NCBI GenBank assembly: GCA_023548195.1
Contig: JAJHZJ010000414.1
Coordinates: 730,501-794,500 of the forward strand
Source: Bettongia penicillata ogilbyi
Taxonomy: Eukaryota; Chordata; Mammalia; Diprotodontia; Potoroidae
Length of the DNA stretch: 64,000 nucleotides
Reading direction: 5' to 3'
In this document: positions 54,240-64,000 of the stretch, in pieces
Numbering within the stretch: position 1 is the first letter of the stretch
How the letters are laid out: each line of letters begins with the position of its first letter
The notes under the pieces: generated by a model
Told to the model about the DNA's origin: nothing
Database searches by the model: none
Seen by the model: the letters and a program-made list of their open reading frames with translations, nothing else
Translations under genes and position numbers: made by a program

Positions 54240-54860
54240 TCACAAAGCTTCAATGGTGCAAATAAAACCTCTTCAGGATAAAGTTGAAACCCTTCCCACC
54301 TCCCACTTCCATGCCTACTGGGCACTTTATAGGAATACCCACACAAAGAAGAAGACTGGAGTTCACATTCTTCCTCCAACCACGTTGGTTCTCTAAGCCT
54401 TATTGATCTTTCACTGACAAACTCTTCTCCTGTTAGTGCTTTCCTACTTTGATCTTGCTATCCCTCTGTTCTTAGCAGGTATTTGGGAGTCTTTCTTATA
54501 GCTGTTACTTTCTTTAACTCTACTTAACTGCTCTCCTATGATCAGCTGTCCTATAATATCTGGAGCTATCTCTCAAGTCACTGGGCCATGTAGGGATTAT
54601 TCCAACACCTCAGGTATGATAGCTCTGTCCTTCCTTTGGAGCACTATTCTACTATTTTATATCTCTCATAACTCCATCCTCTGTAATAACAGATCTCTTT
54701 GGGAGCCTGTGGGAATATATCTTTCTTGGCCTTTTCAAATTAATCTTCCACTTTATGTTTACTCATGACAAATTCATAGTTATTTATTTCCTTCCTTCCT
54801 CAATGCCTGGACGGTATGCCTCCTATTTATCTCAAGTCTTTCCACTAAGCTTTTTTTGGG
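54240..54860 (+). mobile_element. L2/L3-type LINE remnant
   Basis: aaacctcttcaggataaagttgaaacccttcccacctccc and gacggtatgcctcctatttatctc suggest an old L2/L3 3' part. It is weakly preserved. Confidence 0.35.
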
Positions 54861-55109
54861 AACAAGGCCAGATGGTTCATATAGGCATTTTCACTCTTGT
54901 TTAATTTTTCTTTCTGTCTCTTCTCTCGGGACATTCAAGATGAGTTATGAAACTTATTCCAGGATTTTTTCCTTGAAAATCACCAAAACAGATGAAGGGA
55001 GGAGTGGAGCCAGAGATTTCCAAAAAACTAAAAAGGGAAAAGGGTAACCCATTGCTATCCTTTTGATTCCGTTGGGTTTGACCTAATATTCCAGTCCATT
55101 TAAAAATGT

Positions 55110-55418
55110 AATACCATCATGTATTGCAGCATTGGTTAATTCTCCTAAGACTTGTGTCATTTGCAAATTTGATAAGCACCTTTCTGATATATTAATACAA
55201 TTCATTCATAAAAGTGTGAAATGAGGGAAAGAACTCTTATCTCTAGAGTATTCCTCCAGATTGACACTGAGCCATCAGTCAATATGGTTAAATAATTCAT
55301 TCAACCATCCTCAATTCCATTTAGAAGTAGTATCCTCCTTCTCTTCCTTCTATATATCAACATTTTATTCAAAAGAGCATTAGTAAACTTCATAAAATGC
55401 TTTGCTGAACTCAAGATA
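55110..55418 (+). mobile_element. CR1/L3-type LINE, left part
   Basis: cttgtgtcatttgcaaatttgataagcacc, attgacactgagccatcagtcaa, cattcaaccatcctcaattcc and aaaatgctttgctgaactcaagata. Confidence 0.75.
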
Positions 55419-55495
55419 TTTGGGGTGTCCCAAAATTCTTAGTGCAATTCTAATGTTAATAGCTCAGAACTGCTCTAAGATTTTAGGATACCCTG
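55419..55495. mobile_element. Palindromic MITE, mariner/Tc1-like
   Basis: A 77-bp inverted repeat: the left arm ggggtgtcccaaaattctta mirrors the right arm taagattttaggataccctg. TA dinucleotides flank it (55417-55418 and 55496-55497), as expected of mariner-type insertion. It splits a CR1 copy whose text continues on either side. Confidence 0.75.
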
Positions 55496-55497
55496 TA

Positions 55498-55790
55498 CTA
55501 TAACTCTAACATTCCCTAATCTGTCAACCCTAGTATCCTAACAAAAATGGAAAATGAGGCTACTTTGGTACAACTTATTTTTAGGAAGAGAGCTCATGTT
55601 GTCTCCTTGGGATCACCATCTTGTGATTCTTTTTCCAAAAGCATAGGAATCTGTTTACAAGTCTAATATAAAGGTCTTTCCAGAGATTAGCACCAAACTG
55701 ACTGGCCTCTAGATTCTATAATTCCTCCCCTATTTCTCTTTTTGAAAATCAGGGTTAACATTCACCAGTCTTCAGGTATCTCCCCCTTCC
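55498..55790 (+). mobile_element. CR1/L3-type LINE, right part
   Basis: ctctaacattccctaatctgtcaacccta, ccagagattagcaccaaactgactggcctctagatt and aatcagggttaacattcaccagtcttc. Confidence 0.75.
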
Positions 55791-55849
55791 TCTACTATTT
55801 CTCAGAGATGATTGGCATTATCTCTGACTGACACAAATCTACAGTTCCT

Positions 55850-56040
55850 CTGGGGGCCATCTCCAGTCATCCTGATCTACATCTTGTCACTGGATCCACA
55901 TGGCTCCAGAGGAGAAAGTGAGGCCGGTGACTTTGCAGGGTCCTCCCTCACTTAAGTCCAATTCCCTCGCCCATCATGGCATAATGCCCTGATACCATTA
56001 TCATCTTTGAGAATGAAGAACAAGCATCCACAACAATTTC
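55850..56040 (+). mobile_element. Unclassified (possibly RTE-type) interspersed repeat, copy 3
   Basis: gaggagaaagtgaggccggtgactttgc, cctcccttcacttaagtccaattccc-type text and catcatctttgagaatgaagaacaagc. 5' truncated relative to copies 1 and 2. Confidence 0.6.
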
Positions 56041-56830
56041 CTTGCATTCACACAGCCTACGGGCTGATGTCGATGCCTTCTATAACCCTTTCTCATTGGA
56101 ATTGGACTTCCTAATATTTTGTAGTTTCACACAGAGTGAAAGTCTCTACCCTGGAATCCAAATTCCTAAGTCCCTCTGACTCAGCCTGCCAGTAATCCAC
56201 TATCCTTGAAAAAACCCTACCAAACGCCATGGGACAGATTAGGCTGGACCTCCAAGGAACAAGACTGTGAACAAGTAGGAATTGACCGAAAACAAAAATC
56301 TGACTCACTCTCTCCCCTACCGCAGGCAGCAGCTTGGTTGTTTAGATCCTGGCTACAGACAGTTGTCAGGGGGCATCCCTGCTAAGGAACTGAGAGGGCC
56401 GAAAGCGATGGAGAAATAATTGTCTGGTTAATGTGTTTCCTTCGCTGATCTGAACAATCATCCCACTCGGGAAATTGACAGAGGCACCTTGATGTGATGG
56501 CAAGACCACTGGATTTTTTAGTATGAGATGTGGGTTCAGGGATGTGCTGCTTAGTGTTCAACATCTGGCTTTCTGGGGAAAAAAGATACACATGACGCAC
56601 TTTCAAATTCCATCTGAATTACATTTACTGCATCACTTTCTTAAGCAACAAAACAATAAATCAAACCCTGATTCGTGGCATTTGCCAATTTCCAGAGTAG
56701 AAATGTTTAATACTGAAAATTTAACAATCAACTCTAGGACATCACTTTGTGGGTTCAGTTCTCAGCTCTTCTACTATGTATGCTCTTGCACAAATTATTG
56801 AGCCTCTCTAGACCTTTTTCTCCTTCAAAA
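56041..56830. other. Intergenic sequence, mostly unrecognised
   Basis: 56485-56555 and 56730-56825 may be pieces of one SINE separated by about 170 bp. 56290-56480 looks unique. No gene is supported. Confidence 0.4.
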
Positions 56831-56834
56831 GGAG

Positions 56835-56960
56835 AGGGTTCAGGGCAAGTAGGTGGTACAGTGGGGTTAGGAGGACGTGAGTTCCAATCTAGCCTCAGAC
56901 ACTTACCGGCTCTGTGAACCTGGGCAAGTCATTGAACCCCAATTGCCTTCAAAATGAGGC
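56835..56960 (+). mobile_element. SINE 5' part
   Basis: gggcaagtaggtggtacagtgg, gagttccaatctagcctcagacacttaccggctctgtgaacctgggcaag. Confidence 0.8.
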
Positions 56961-57069
56961 GTTCACCTGGATGTCCTTTAAAGTCGCCACTAGCTCAGAC
57001 ATTCTTTGAACTTCTAAATGATTATCTCTCACGGACATGGGCCAAACATATTGCTACTTTTATTATTTT

Positions 57070-57320
57070 ATTGAGGTTACATTTTTCCTGATCTTTCCCC
57101 AGCACAGAGTAGGCACTTAATAAATACTCTTTGACTGACTTTCTTAACTTCTGAAATAGCTCGTAGTGACATATCTTTGTCCGTGAGGTATTCTCTCCCT
57201 CCTGCCCACCCCTAAGTTCCTTGAGTACACAGGGACTGTATCATTGGGGTACTTGTTTCCTAGGGCTTAGCATATTGCCTGGCACCTAGTAGGTGCTTAA
57301 AGATTTATCGAACTGAATCA
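57070..57320 (+). mobile_element. Two L2-type LINE 3' ends
   Basis: cagcacagagtaggcacttaataaatactctttgactgac, then cctaagttccttgagtacacagggactg and cttagcatattgcctggcacctagtaggtgctt. Confidence 0.75.
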
Positions 57321-57419
57321 GTATCCCAAAACATTTTTCCTCTCTCTGTCTTTTTCATCATAATGTAAACAGTTCAGATTTTGTGGCCTTATTTTAGAGT
57401 GTATGCCATATTCTGTTTC

Positions 57420-57710
57420 TATTTATTCAATTGATCAACTATTTATTAAGCACTTACTGTATCAAAAGTTACCGTACTAGCATACAGAGCATACAGACAA
57501 AGCAAAGACTCCTACAAACTATGTCGGGGAGAAGTGTGAAGGAAAGGTCTCTTCATATTCACAAAATAGATTCAGGCTTTCTCTCTTTTCATTATTTCTT
57601 ATTTATACTGTTTGTAGCTTGCTTTGAGGGCAAGCACTTCTTTTGGTATTCCCAGGCCTTAGCACAGTGCCAAGCACATAGTAGGTGCTTAGTAAATGTT
57701 TATTAAATTG
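57420..57710. mobile_element. Head-to-head L2-type ends
   Basis: An antisense end (aactatttattaagcacttactgtatc, 57435-57500) and a sense end (gcccttagcacagtgccaagcacatagtaggtgcttagtaaatg-type, about 57600-57705) face each other. Confidence 0.6.
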
Positions 57711-57899
57711 AATCGAATCCATAGTACAAAGAAAAATTCAAGGAGGGAAAAAGCCCTTTCACATGGGGAGGGAGGTCAGAAAGGGTTTCTTGGAGAAGAG
57801 GCACTTGAAGGCAAGACAATCATTTATAAGGTCATGGTAGTCTACTACAGGCAAATAGGATATGGGGGTGAAGAGATGGGGTTTGAACAAGAGAGGTTG

Positions 57900-58140
57900 T
57901 AGTGGAGTCTGCAGACCCCAAAGAATCCCTGGATATACTTCAAGGAACTTGAAAGGATATAAATCAAGGGGTTCATGAACTTGGAAGGGAAAAAATGAAA
58001 TTTCACTAACATCTAGCTGAAGCAACATTTTCTTCTATTATGAATTCAAAAACCAAACCAAATTAGAGAAGGGGATCCATAGGCTTCACCAGACTACACA
58101 ATGTGGGTCATGACACAAATAAAGATTAAGAGCCCTAGAT
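57900..58140 (+). mobile_element. hAT-like non-autonomous DNA element
   Basis: caaggggttcatgaacttgg, gagaaggggatccataggcttcaccagac and acaaataaagattaagagcccta. Confidence 0.65.
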
Positions 58141-58204
58141 TAGCAGAAGGGAGAAATGAGAGGGCTATTGTGAAGTTTCAATTGATAAGACTTGGCAAAT
58201 GATT

Positions 58205-58795
58205 GCATACTGAGTAAGGGAATCTAAGAAATTCCAGTGGCTTCCTATCACCTCCAGGATCAAATAGTAAATCCTCTGTTTGGTGTTCAAAGCCCTTCAA
58301 AATCTAGCCTCTCCACTACCTTTCCATTCTTCTTATACCTTATGCCTCTTCCCTTCCTTCCCACATCTTTGACCACTGGCCTCTGACTGTTTCACAAACA
58401 GGACACTCCATCTCAGTTGCAGGCATTTCCTCTGACTGTCGCCCATACCTAGGATGCCCTCCCCTTGGTTTCCACCTCCTAGCTTCCTTCACTTTCTTAA
58501 ATCTCAGCTAAAATTCCACCTTCTATATCCCCCCCCACCCCCACCCCCGGCCTTTCCCACTCTCCCTTAATTCTAGTACATCTTCGGTTGATTATTTCCA
58601 GTTTATCCTGTGTATACTTTGTTTGTACATAGTTGTTTGCATATTAAAATGTGCACGTTAAAGTCCCTTAAAGTGTGAACTCTTGGGAGGCAGGGATTGC
58701 CTTTTTCCTTTCTTTGTATCCCCAGGTTTAGCACAGTGCCTGGTACCTAGTGGGCACTTCATAAATGCTTAATGACTGATTGACTGCTAGAGAGG
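58205..58795 (+). mobile_element. L2/L3-type LINE 3' end, about 590 bp
   Basis: ccagtggcttcctatcacctccaggatcaaatag, tgttcaaagcccttcaaaatctagcctc, gggaggcagggattgcc and tagcacagtgcctggtacctagtgggcacttc. The longest L2/L3 end in the window. Confidence 0.82.
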
Positions 58796-59184
58796 GAAGA
58801 ATCAAAGACCATTTTGAAGTTATAAGCCCAGGTAACTGGAAGGATCAGATTTAGAAACCATCTACTAGAATAGAGACGTTAGAGGAAGGGGCAGATTTAG
58901 AGTTGTTAAATTTATAACACCCTTTATAGTTCCTTGCTTCAAGTGTCTCCTTTCCTTGAGCAAGGGATCTGGGTTGTTGATGTAAGGAGGGCTCCCAGAG
59001 AGCCAGAAAGGTGGAGAAACCAGTGGCCTCTCAGTTACACTGTCCATCATTCCACCACCATGGCTTTCTTTCTCTGGACCTCAAAAGCTTTCATAACTTC
59101 ATATGTCTCCTACTAAATGGAAACACCAGTGCCAAAGTGGGGATTTGGTGGACAGCTAAATGGGAAAATGGTTCCTATCAAGGA
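58796..59184. other. Intergenic sequence, nothing recognised
   Basis: No supported gene or repeat. Confidence 0.4.
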
Positions 59185-59355
59185 AATAATAATAATAGCT
59201 AGCATTTATATAGTGCTTTAAGGTTTGCTAAGTGTTTTATACATATTATCTTATTTGATCCTTGAAACAACCATGTGAAGGAGGTGCTGTTGGTGGGAGG
59301 TGCAGTTGGCATTCCCACTTGACTGATGGGGAAATTGAGGTAGACAGATGAAGTG
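59185..59355 (-). mobile_element. CORE/MIR-type SINE, antisense
   Basis: aataatagctagcatttatatagtgctttaaggtttgctaagtg and gaaggaggtgctgttgg. Confidence 0.85.
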
Positions 59356-59359
59356 ACTT

Positions 59360-59590
59360 ACCTAGTCATTTCAGACATGTCCGACTTTGTGACTTCATTT
59401 TGGGTTTTCTTGGCAGAGATACTAGAGTAGTTTGCCATTTCCTTGTCTAGCTCATTTTACAGATGAAGAAACTGAGGCAGAGTTATTTGCCCAAGATCAC
59501 ACAACTAGTAAGTGTCAGAGGCTAGATTTGAATTCAGCTTGCTATCTCCAGACCCCTTGCTCTTTCCACTGCATTACCTAGCTGCCTCTA
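59360..59590 (-). mobile_element. tRNA-derived SINE, antisense
   Basis: agtcatttcagacatgtccgactttgtgacttc to ccactgcattacctagctgcc. Confidence 0.9.
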
Positions 59591-59634
59591 ACTAGCAGCG
59601 ATCGAGAAGAGAGAATACTGGTTGGGAAGGTCAA

Positions 59635-59720
59635 TTCAGTCATTCAACAAGAATTTATTAAACACTATGTGCAGGTGCTCTGCTGAGGTGCATACCAAAG
59701 ATTACCTTCAATTATTGCAC
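59635..59720 (-). mobile_element. L2-type LINE end, antisense
   Basis: attcaacaagaatttattaaacactatgtgcaggtgctctgctgagg. Confidence 0.6.
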
Positions 59721-59959
59721 AATTTTGGGAGCTAGCCCTAGTCCAGCAAGGGGAATAGGGGGGCAAGGGGGTGGTGGGAAGTCATAATTTAACAGGAGAA
59801 AAGTGAAAATACAGTTCTTAAATTATGTGATAACACATATGGCGAATCATATGCAAAATACAGGGAGATCATTCCTCACCCCCATCCCTATGAATTTCCT
59901 GACCGTTTTCTTTACCTAGGGGTGACTCAGAAAAGTCTGAATGTGCCTAGATCTGTATC

Positions 59960-60600
59960 CCAAAATCAAAATCAAGATTTAAAAAAGAAAACAAAGGAAA
60001 AAGACCTGTTTGTACAACTCTTTTTGTGGTATACAAGAATTGCTCATTGAAAGAATATCCATCAGTTGGGGAATGGCTGCACAGCTTGTCGAATATGAAT
60101 CTAATGGAATACTATTGTGCTGTAAGAAATGATGAGCAGGGGACTCAGAAAAACCTGGAACGTCTTATATGAACTGAGGCTGAGTGAAGTGAGCAGAACC
60201 AGGAGAACGTTGTACACAGTGACAGCCACATTGTACAAGGATCACTTGTAAACGACTTAGTTATTCACAGCAATACAACGATCTAAGACAATTACAATGG
60301 ACTATGATGGAAAATGTTATCCATCTCCAGAATAAGAATTAATGGTGTTTGAATACAGACTGAAGCATACTATTTTATTCTTTTCTTCCTTTCTTTTTGG
60401 TTCAAGTTTTCTCCCACAATGACTAATATGAAAATGCGTTTTACATGACTGCATATATCATATCAGATTGCTTACTGCCTCAGAAAGGAGGGGAGGGAGA
60501 GAAGGAAGGAGAGAATTTGGAACTCAAAACTTTAAAAACAGTCCAATGTTAAAAATTATTTTAACATGTAATTGGGGGAAAATATTTTTTAAAAAGGAAA
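59960..60600 (+). mobile_element. L1 3' UTR, 5' truncated
   Basis: aaaaagacctgtttgtac, ttttgtggtatacaagaattg, tccatcagttggggaatggctg, gaatactattgtgctgtaagaaatgatgagcag, gagcagaaccaggagaacg, and the end gagaatttggaactcaaaac. Confidence 0.88.
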
Positions 60601-60609
60601 ATTCTGAGT

Positions 60610-61605
60610 GTGGCTAGTCTTCTTGGACAGATCATCATCCGTGTCCTACCTTCTAACTCTGGGTATTCCCAAAGGCTTTGTCCTGGATTCTTTTCCCTTT
60701 TTTCCTTTACATTCTTTCTTGGCGATCCATCAGCTCCCATGGATTTAATAATCTTCTCTCTGTAGATGCCTCCAAGTTCATATATCCAGCTCTGGTTCCC
60801 TTCTTGGACTCACATCACTAACTGCCTTTTAGACTTTTCAATCTGGATGTGCTGAGGCATCTCAAAGTCAATATTCCCCAAAGAGAACCCATTACCTAAT
60901 CCCCCTCTTCCAACTCATACCTCTTCCAAGCTTCCTTCATTCTTTTGAGGATAGCACCATGCTTCCAGGACACCAGATTCACATTTGACATCTCATTCTC
61001 CTTTACACTATATATTCAATCAGTTTCCAAGTTTTGAAGCATCTACCTCTAAAACATCTTTCACAACCATTCCTTCCTGTCTATTTACATGGCCACAAAA
61101 TTAGGTCAGGTACTCTTCCCCAAACTATTCCAGTAGCTACTTAGTTGTTCTCCCTACTTCAAGTCTCTCCTTTTTCACTTACCCACCACAATGATTTTCC
61201 TAAAGCACAGATCTCCACATGTCATTCTCCTACTCAATAAACCCCAGCGGTTCCCTCTTGTCTCTAGAATCAGGAACAGTCCTCTAGTTGGCATTTAAAA
61301 CCCATTACAAACTGGCTCCAATGTACTGTTCTAGCCTTATTATACCCATACTTTTTGGTCCATTATGGAATGCACTCTCTCTTCCACCCTTCCTCCCTTC
61401 CCTATTCCTACCCAGTTGCTAGTAGTTTTACTAGCAACTCTCCAATATTGCAATACTAGCAATAGTCCAATATTTCCTTTTGTTTATTTTGAATAGACTT
61501 ACATATGTACGTCTCATCATTGATAGAATGTAAACACAATGAGGACAGGTCCTATTTCATTTAATCTTCAAATTCTTGGAACCTAGCACACAGTAGTTGC
61601 TTTAA
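60610..61605 (+). mobile_element. L2/L3-type LINE 3' region
   Basis: caaaggctttgtcctggattc, ttttagacttttcaatctggatgtgc, ctctagttggcatttaaaacccattacaaactggctcc and ggaacctagcacacagtagttgct follow an L2/L3 order. Confidence 0.65.
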
Positions 61606-61609
61606 AATG

Positions 61610-61753
61610 ATTGAGGATTTATTGAAAGGGCACTGGCCTTCAGATCATGAATACCTGGGTTTGAATTCTGGCAATGTTACTAATGGATCACATGATATTG
61701 GGCAAATCAGTTTAACCTTCATCTATAAAATAGGCTTAACAATCCCTGCCCTC
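61610..61753 (+). mobile_element. SINE, left part of an interrupted copy
   Basis: gaaagggcactggccttcagatcatg, acctgggtttgaattctggc and ttcatctataaaataggcttaacaatccctgccctc. It continues at 62531. Confidence 0.75.
61741..61753 (+). repeat. Target-site duplication, left
   Basis: AATCCCTGCCCTC, 12 of 13 bases identical to 62531-62543. Confidence 0.85.
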
Positions 61754-62530
61754 AGCTGGCTGATGACAAAAAAAGGAAAATGTTGGATATTGAAGGAGAT
61801 GTGGGAAAACTGGGAGATGAATGCATTGTTGGTAGAGTTGTGAACTGATCCAACCATTTTGGAGAGCAATTTGAATTATGCTCAAAGGGCTATAAAGCTG
61901 CATACCCTTTAATCCAGCAATACCACTGTGAAGTCTATATTCCAAAGATATCCATAAAAGGGAAAAAGATATATCTGTACAAAAATATTTACAGTTGCTC
62001 TTTTTGTGGGGGCTAAGAATTAGAAATCAAAGGAATTGGTAAATGGCTAAACAAGCTATAGTATACAATTGTAATGGAATATTATTGTGCCATAAAAAAT
62101 GCTAAACAGGATAATTTCAGAAAAACCTGGAAAGACTTTCATAAACTGATGCATAGTGAAGTGAAAAGAACCAGGAGAACATTGTACACAGTAATAGCAA
62201 TAGTTTGATGAAGCATTGTGAATGACTTAGCTATTCTCAGCAATGTAATGATTGAAGACAATCCCAAAGGGCTCATGATAAAGCATACTGTCTGCCTTCA
62301 GGGAAAGGACTGATATTGATTGAATGCAGACTGAAGCATTCTATTTTCACTTTCTTTTGCTTCTTGTATTCAAGTCTTCTTGTACAAAATAACTAATATA
62401 TAAGTATGTTACGTAAGTGCACATGTGTAACTTATATCTGATTGCTTGTCATCTCAGGGAGGGAGGGAGGGAGGAAAGGATAGAATTTGGAACTCAGAAT
62501 TTTAAATATAAATGTTAAAATTTAAAAAAA
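61754..62530 (+). mobile_element. L1, 5' truncated to 777 bp, inserted in a SINE
   Basis: gatgacaaaaaaaggaaaatg, gagagcaatttgaattatgctcaaagggctataaagc, ggaatattattgtgcc, ccaggagaacattgtacac and ggaactcagaattttaaatataaatgttaaaa, ending in a short A tract. Target duplications flank it. The frames at 61607-61945 are shadows. Confidence 0.9.
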
Positions 62531-62645
62531 AATCCTTGCCCTCTCTGCCTCACAAGAGATGTCATGATGATCTAATGAGATGATGAAAATTAAGCTTGCT
62601 CGAAGTACCCCAGAAATGTAAAGCACTCTGGTGTTGAGTGGTTTT
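62531..62645 (+). mobile_element. SINE, right part of an interrupted copy
   Basis: aatccttgccctctctgcctcacaagagatgtcatgatgatctaatgagatgatg continues the SINE begun at 61610. The first 13 bases are the right target duplication. Confidence 0.75.
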
Positions 62646-62859
62646 GAGCTGAAATACCTCCTAAGAAGCAGGACATTATGAGAAAGGGAAGGGAGAGAAC
62701 TAGTCTCTTAACTTGCATCATCTTTTCAGACCATGAGTGTTCAGTCCTACTTGGAATTTCACAGGAATATCTAATAACAGTAATGATATATTTGTGAAAA
62801 GATTGGATTTGTGATGGCAGTTCAGGACAATGGCATCAGAAATTATAGAATGGTTACCC

Positions 62860-63459
62860 TTAAGGAGTCCCAGACATATTGATTAATGCAAAATATGCAA
62901 GAAAATGGTAGGGACTGTGCACCACCAACTGTAGACTACAAAACTTTAGCACCTACAGAATACCTAGCAACACATGGCTTGGTAGATAGAAGTATGCATC
63001 AGACACTCACTGTCTTTCATGGACAGATCCCCAGACTACAAATGTAGACCTCAAGATATCCTGGTGAGCTCAATCAATAAATGAAATTGGAAATTAACCA
63101 TTACGATAGATCACACTGTTGCTCATAATCACTCGCATGTAACATCCGTCCACAAAAATTTAAGAAGAGTCTTTTTTAATAGATCTCCACACCAAATACT
63201 GATACTCTCTAAACTGTGAGGTGGAAAGCTTTCAAAATACAGAGACATTACTGAAGAAATCAAAATCACATGGTAAAAATAAGGCATTGATCATTCCTAT
63301 GATCTTGTCTGTCACTAGACTTGTTCTAAGGATGCTTTCAGTGAGCCTGCAGAAGATGAATTTACATCCTAAAGCTTTTATTCAACTACAAAACACAGTT
63401 GTTTTATCATCCTGTGAAAAAGTCTGCAGAACATTAAATGGAAAAGAACAAAAGTGAAA
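62860..63459 (+). pseudogene. Non-LTR retrotransposon C-terminus remnant, apparently RLE-type (R2/R4/Dong-like)
   Basis: Three neighbouring frames together resemble the C-terminal part of a LINE polyprotein of the class with a restriction-like endonuclease. Frame one (to TAG at 63045) has TVDYKTLAPTEYLATHGLVD and RSMHQTL, like the segment after the CCHC motif. A second frame at 63106 reads IDHTVAHNHSHVTSVHKN, like the endonuclease D-motif region. A third at 63221-63457 reads IIPMILSVTRL and FIQLQNTVVLSSCEK, like the extreme C-terminus. The CCHC cysteines are not preserved. Frame changes and stops rule out function. Family assignment is from motif memory, so the clade is tentative. Confidence 0.6.
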
Positions 63460-63744
63460 TAGCACGTTTTCCCAGAACTATTTCTGCCCGAACTCATTGA
63501 ACAAGAGAAGAATGATTTTTTTTTTCTAACGAAATAGTAATTAGTATTATAATATAGCACCCTCTCTAGGTTACTTCCCCAACTTGCACTCATAAGTTTG
63601 GACCCCAGATGATGGCTTCTGCTCATAGGTTCTAACGGTCTCTTTTGTGAGGGTCCATAGAAAGTATAGCTAATGAGCCCCTACCAGTGGGTTTCCCTGA
63701 GACAGTCCTGTTAAGGAATAATTAGTTCAAAGCAAAGGCATTTA
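63460..63744. other. Intergenic sequence, nothing recognised
   Basis: No supported gene or repeat. An antisense frame at 63378-63626 is without recognisable product. Confidence 0.4.
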
Positions 63745-63985
63745 GTAGGTAACTAGGTGGCACAGTAGATAGAGTGCCAGGCCTGGAGAAAGGAAAACTC
63801 ATCTTTCTAACTTCAAATCTGGTCTCTGACACTTACTAGTTGTATGACCCTAGGCAAGTCAACTAACTTTGTGTGACTCATTTTCCTCATCTGCAAAATG
63901 AGCTAGAGAAGGAACTGGCAATCACTCTAGTATCTTTGCCAAAAAAAACCCCAAATGGGGTCACAGAGTCAGGCAAAATCATTTT
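63745..63985 (+). mobile_element. tRNA-derived SINE, near full length
   Basis: taggtaactaggtggcacagtagatagagtgccaggcctgg to ccaaatggggtcacagagtcagg. Confidence 0.92.
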
Positions 63986-64000
63986 CTTCCTCAGGTGACT

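Noticed and set aside
1..64000. Endogenous retrovirus, prokaryotic operon, toxin system or integrated virus
   Set aside because: I saw no paired LTRs, primer-binding site, gag/pol/env-like frames or bacterial gene organisation.

Overview
The window is mammalian nuclear DNA, almost certainly from a marsupial. It has spliced exons with GT-AG introns, few CpGs and a dense load of interspersed repeats. The repeat mix is the metatherian one: very many tRNA-derived CORE/MIR-type SINEs of the Mar1/WSINE kind, L2 and CR1/L3-type LINEs, marsupial-style L1 3' ends, a HAL1-like (half-L1) element and RTE-type remnants. I cannot name the species from sequence alone.

The only protein-coding gene I can support is the 3' half of HACD2 (formerly PTPLB), the very-long-chain 3-hydroxyacyl-CoA dehydratase of the ER fatty-acid elongation cycle. 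It is on the + strand. Three coding exons (4119-4240, 6693-6871, 18488-18570) join in phase. They encode the C-terminal 127 residues, including the catalytic Tyr and Glu and a KKXX-type ER-retrieval C-terminus. The N-terminal exons lie upstream of base 1. A 3' UTR of about 3.1 kb plausibly runs to an AATAAA at 21716. Between the first two exons, at 6060-6153, there is an acceptor-like site followed by a phase-compatible Lys-rich reading frame and a later AATAAA, which could be an alternative terminal exon.

From about 21.8 kb to 64 kb I find no host gene. In human, ADCY5 lies downstream of HACD2 (from memory), so this would be the intergenic interval between them. It is filled with layered transposable elements whose nesting gives a relative time order. 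A 2.65-kb HAL1-like element sits inside a CR1 copy with a 14-bp target duplication. A 777-bp L1 sits inside a SINE with a 13-bp duplication. A small palindromic MITE splits another CR1. A SINE sits inside a broken RTE. There are also remnants of two unusual LINE open reading frames: an RTE-type reverse transcriptase (about 43.0-44.8 kb, catalytic core missing) and an apparent restriction-like-endonuclease LINE C-terminus (about 62.9-63.5 kb). In HACD2's last intron lies a long 7SL (SRP RNA)-like sequence at about 11.98-12.26 kb.

I see no new biological system, operon, CRISPR array, CpG-island promoter or intact mobile-element gene. The points most worth following up are the possible alternative HACD2 terminal exon, the 7SL copy, the RLE-LINE remnant, the HAL1-like element and a non-repetitive exon-like block near 31.0 kb. 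SINE, L2 and CR1 boundaries below are approximate (about +/-20-40 bp) because I judged them by eye.
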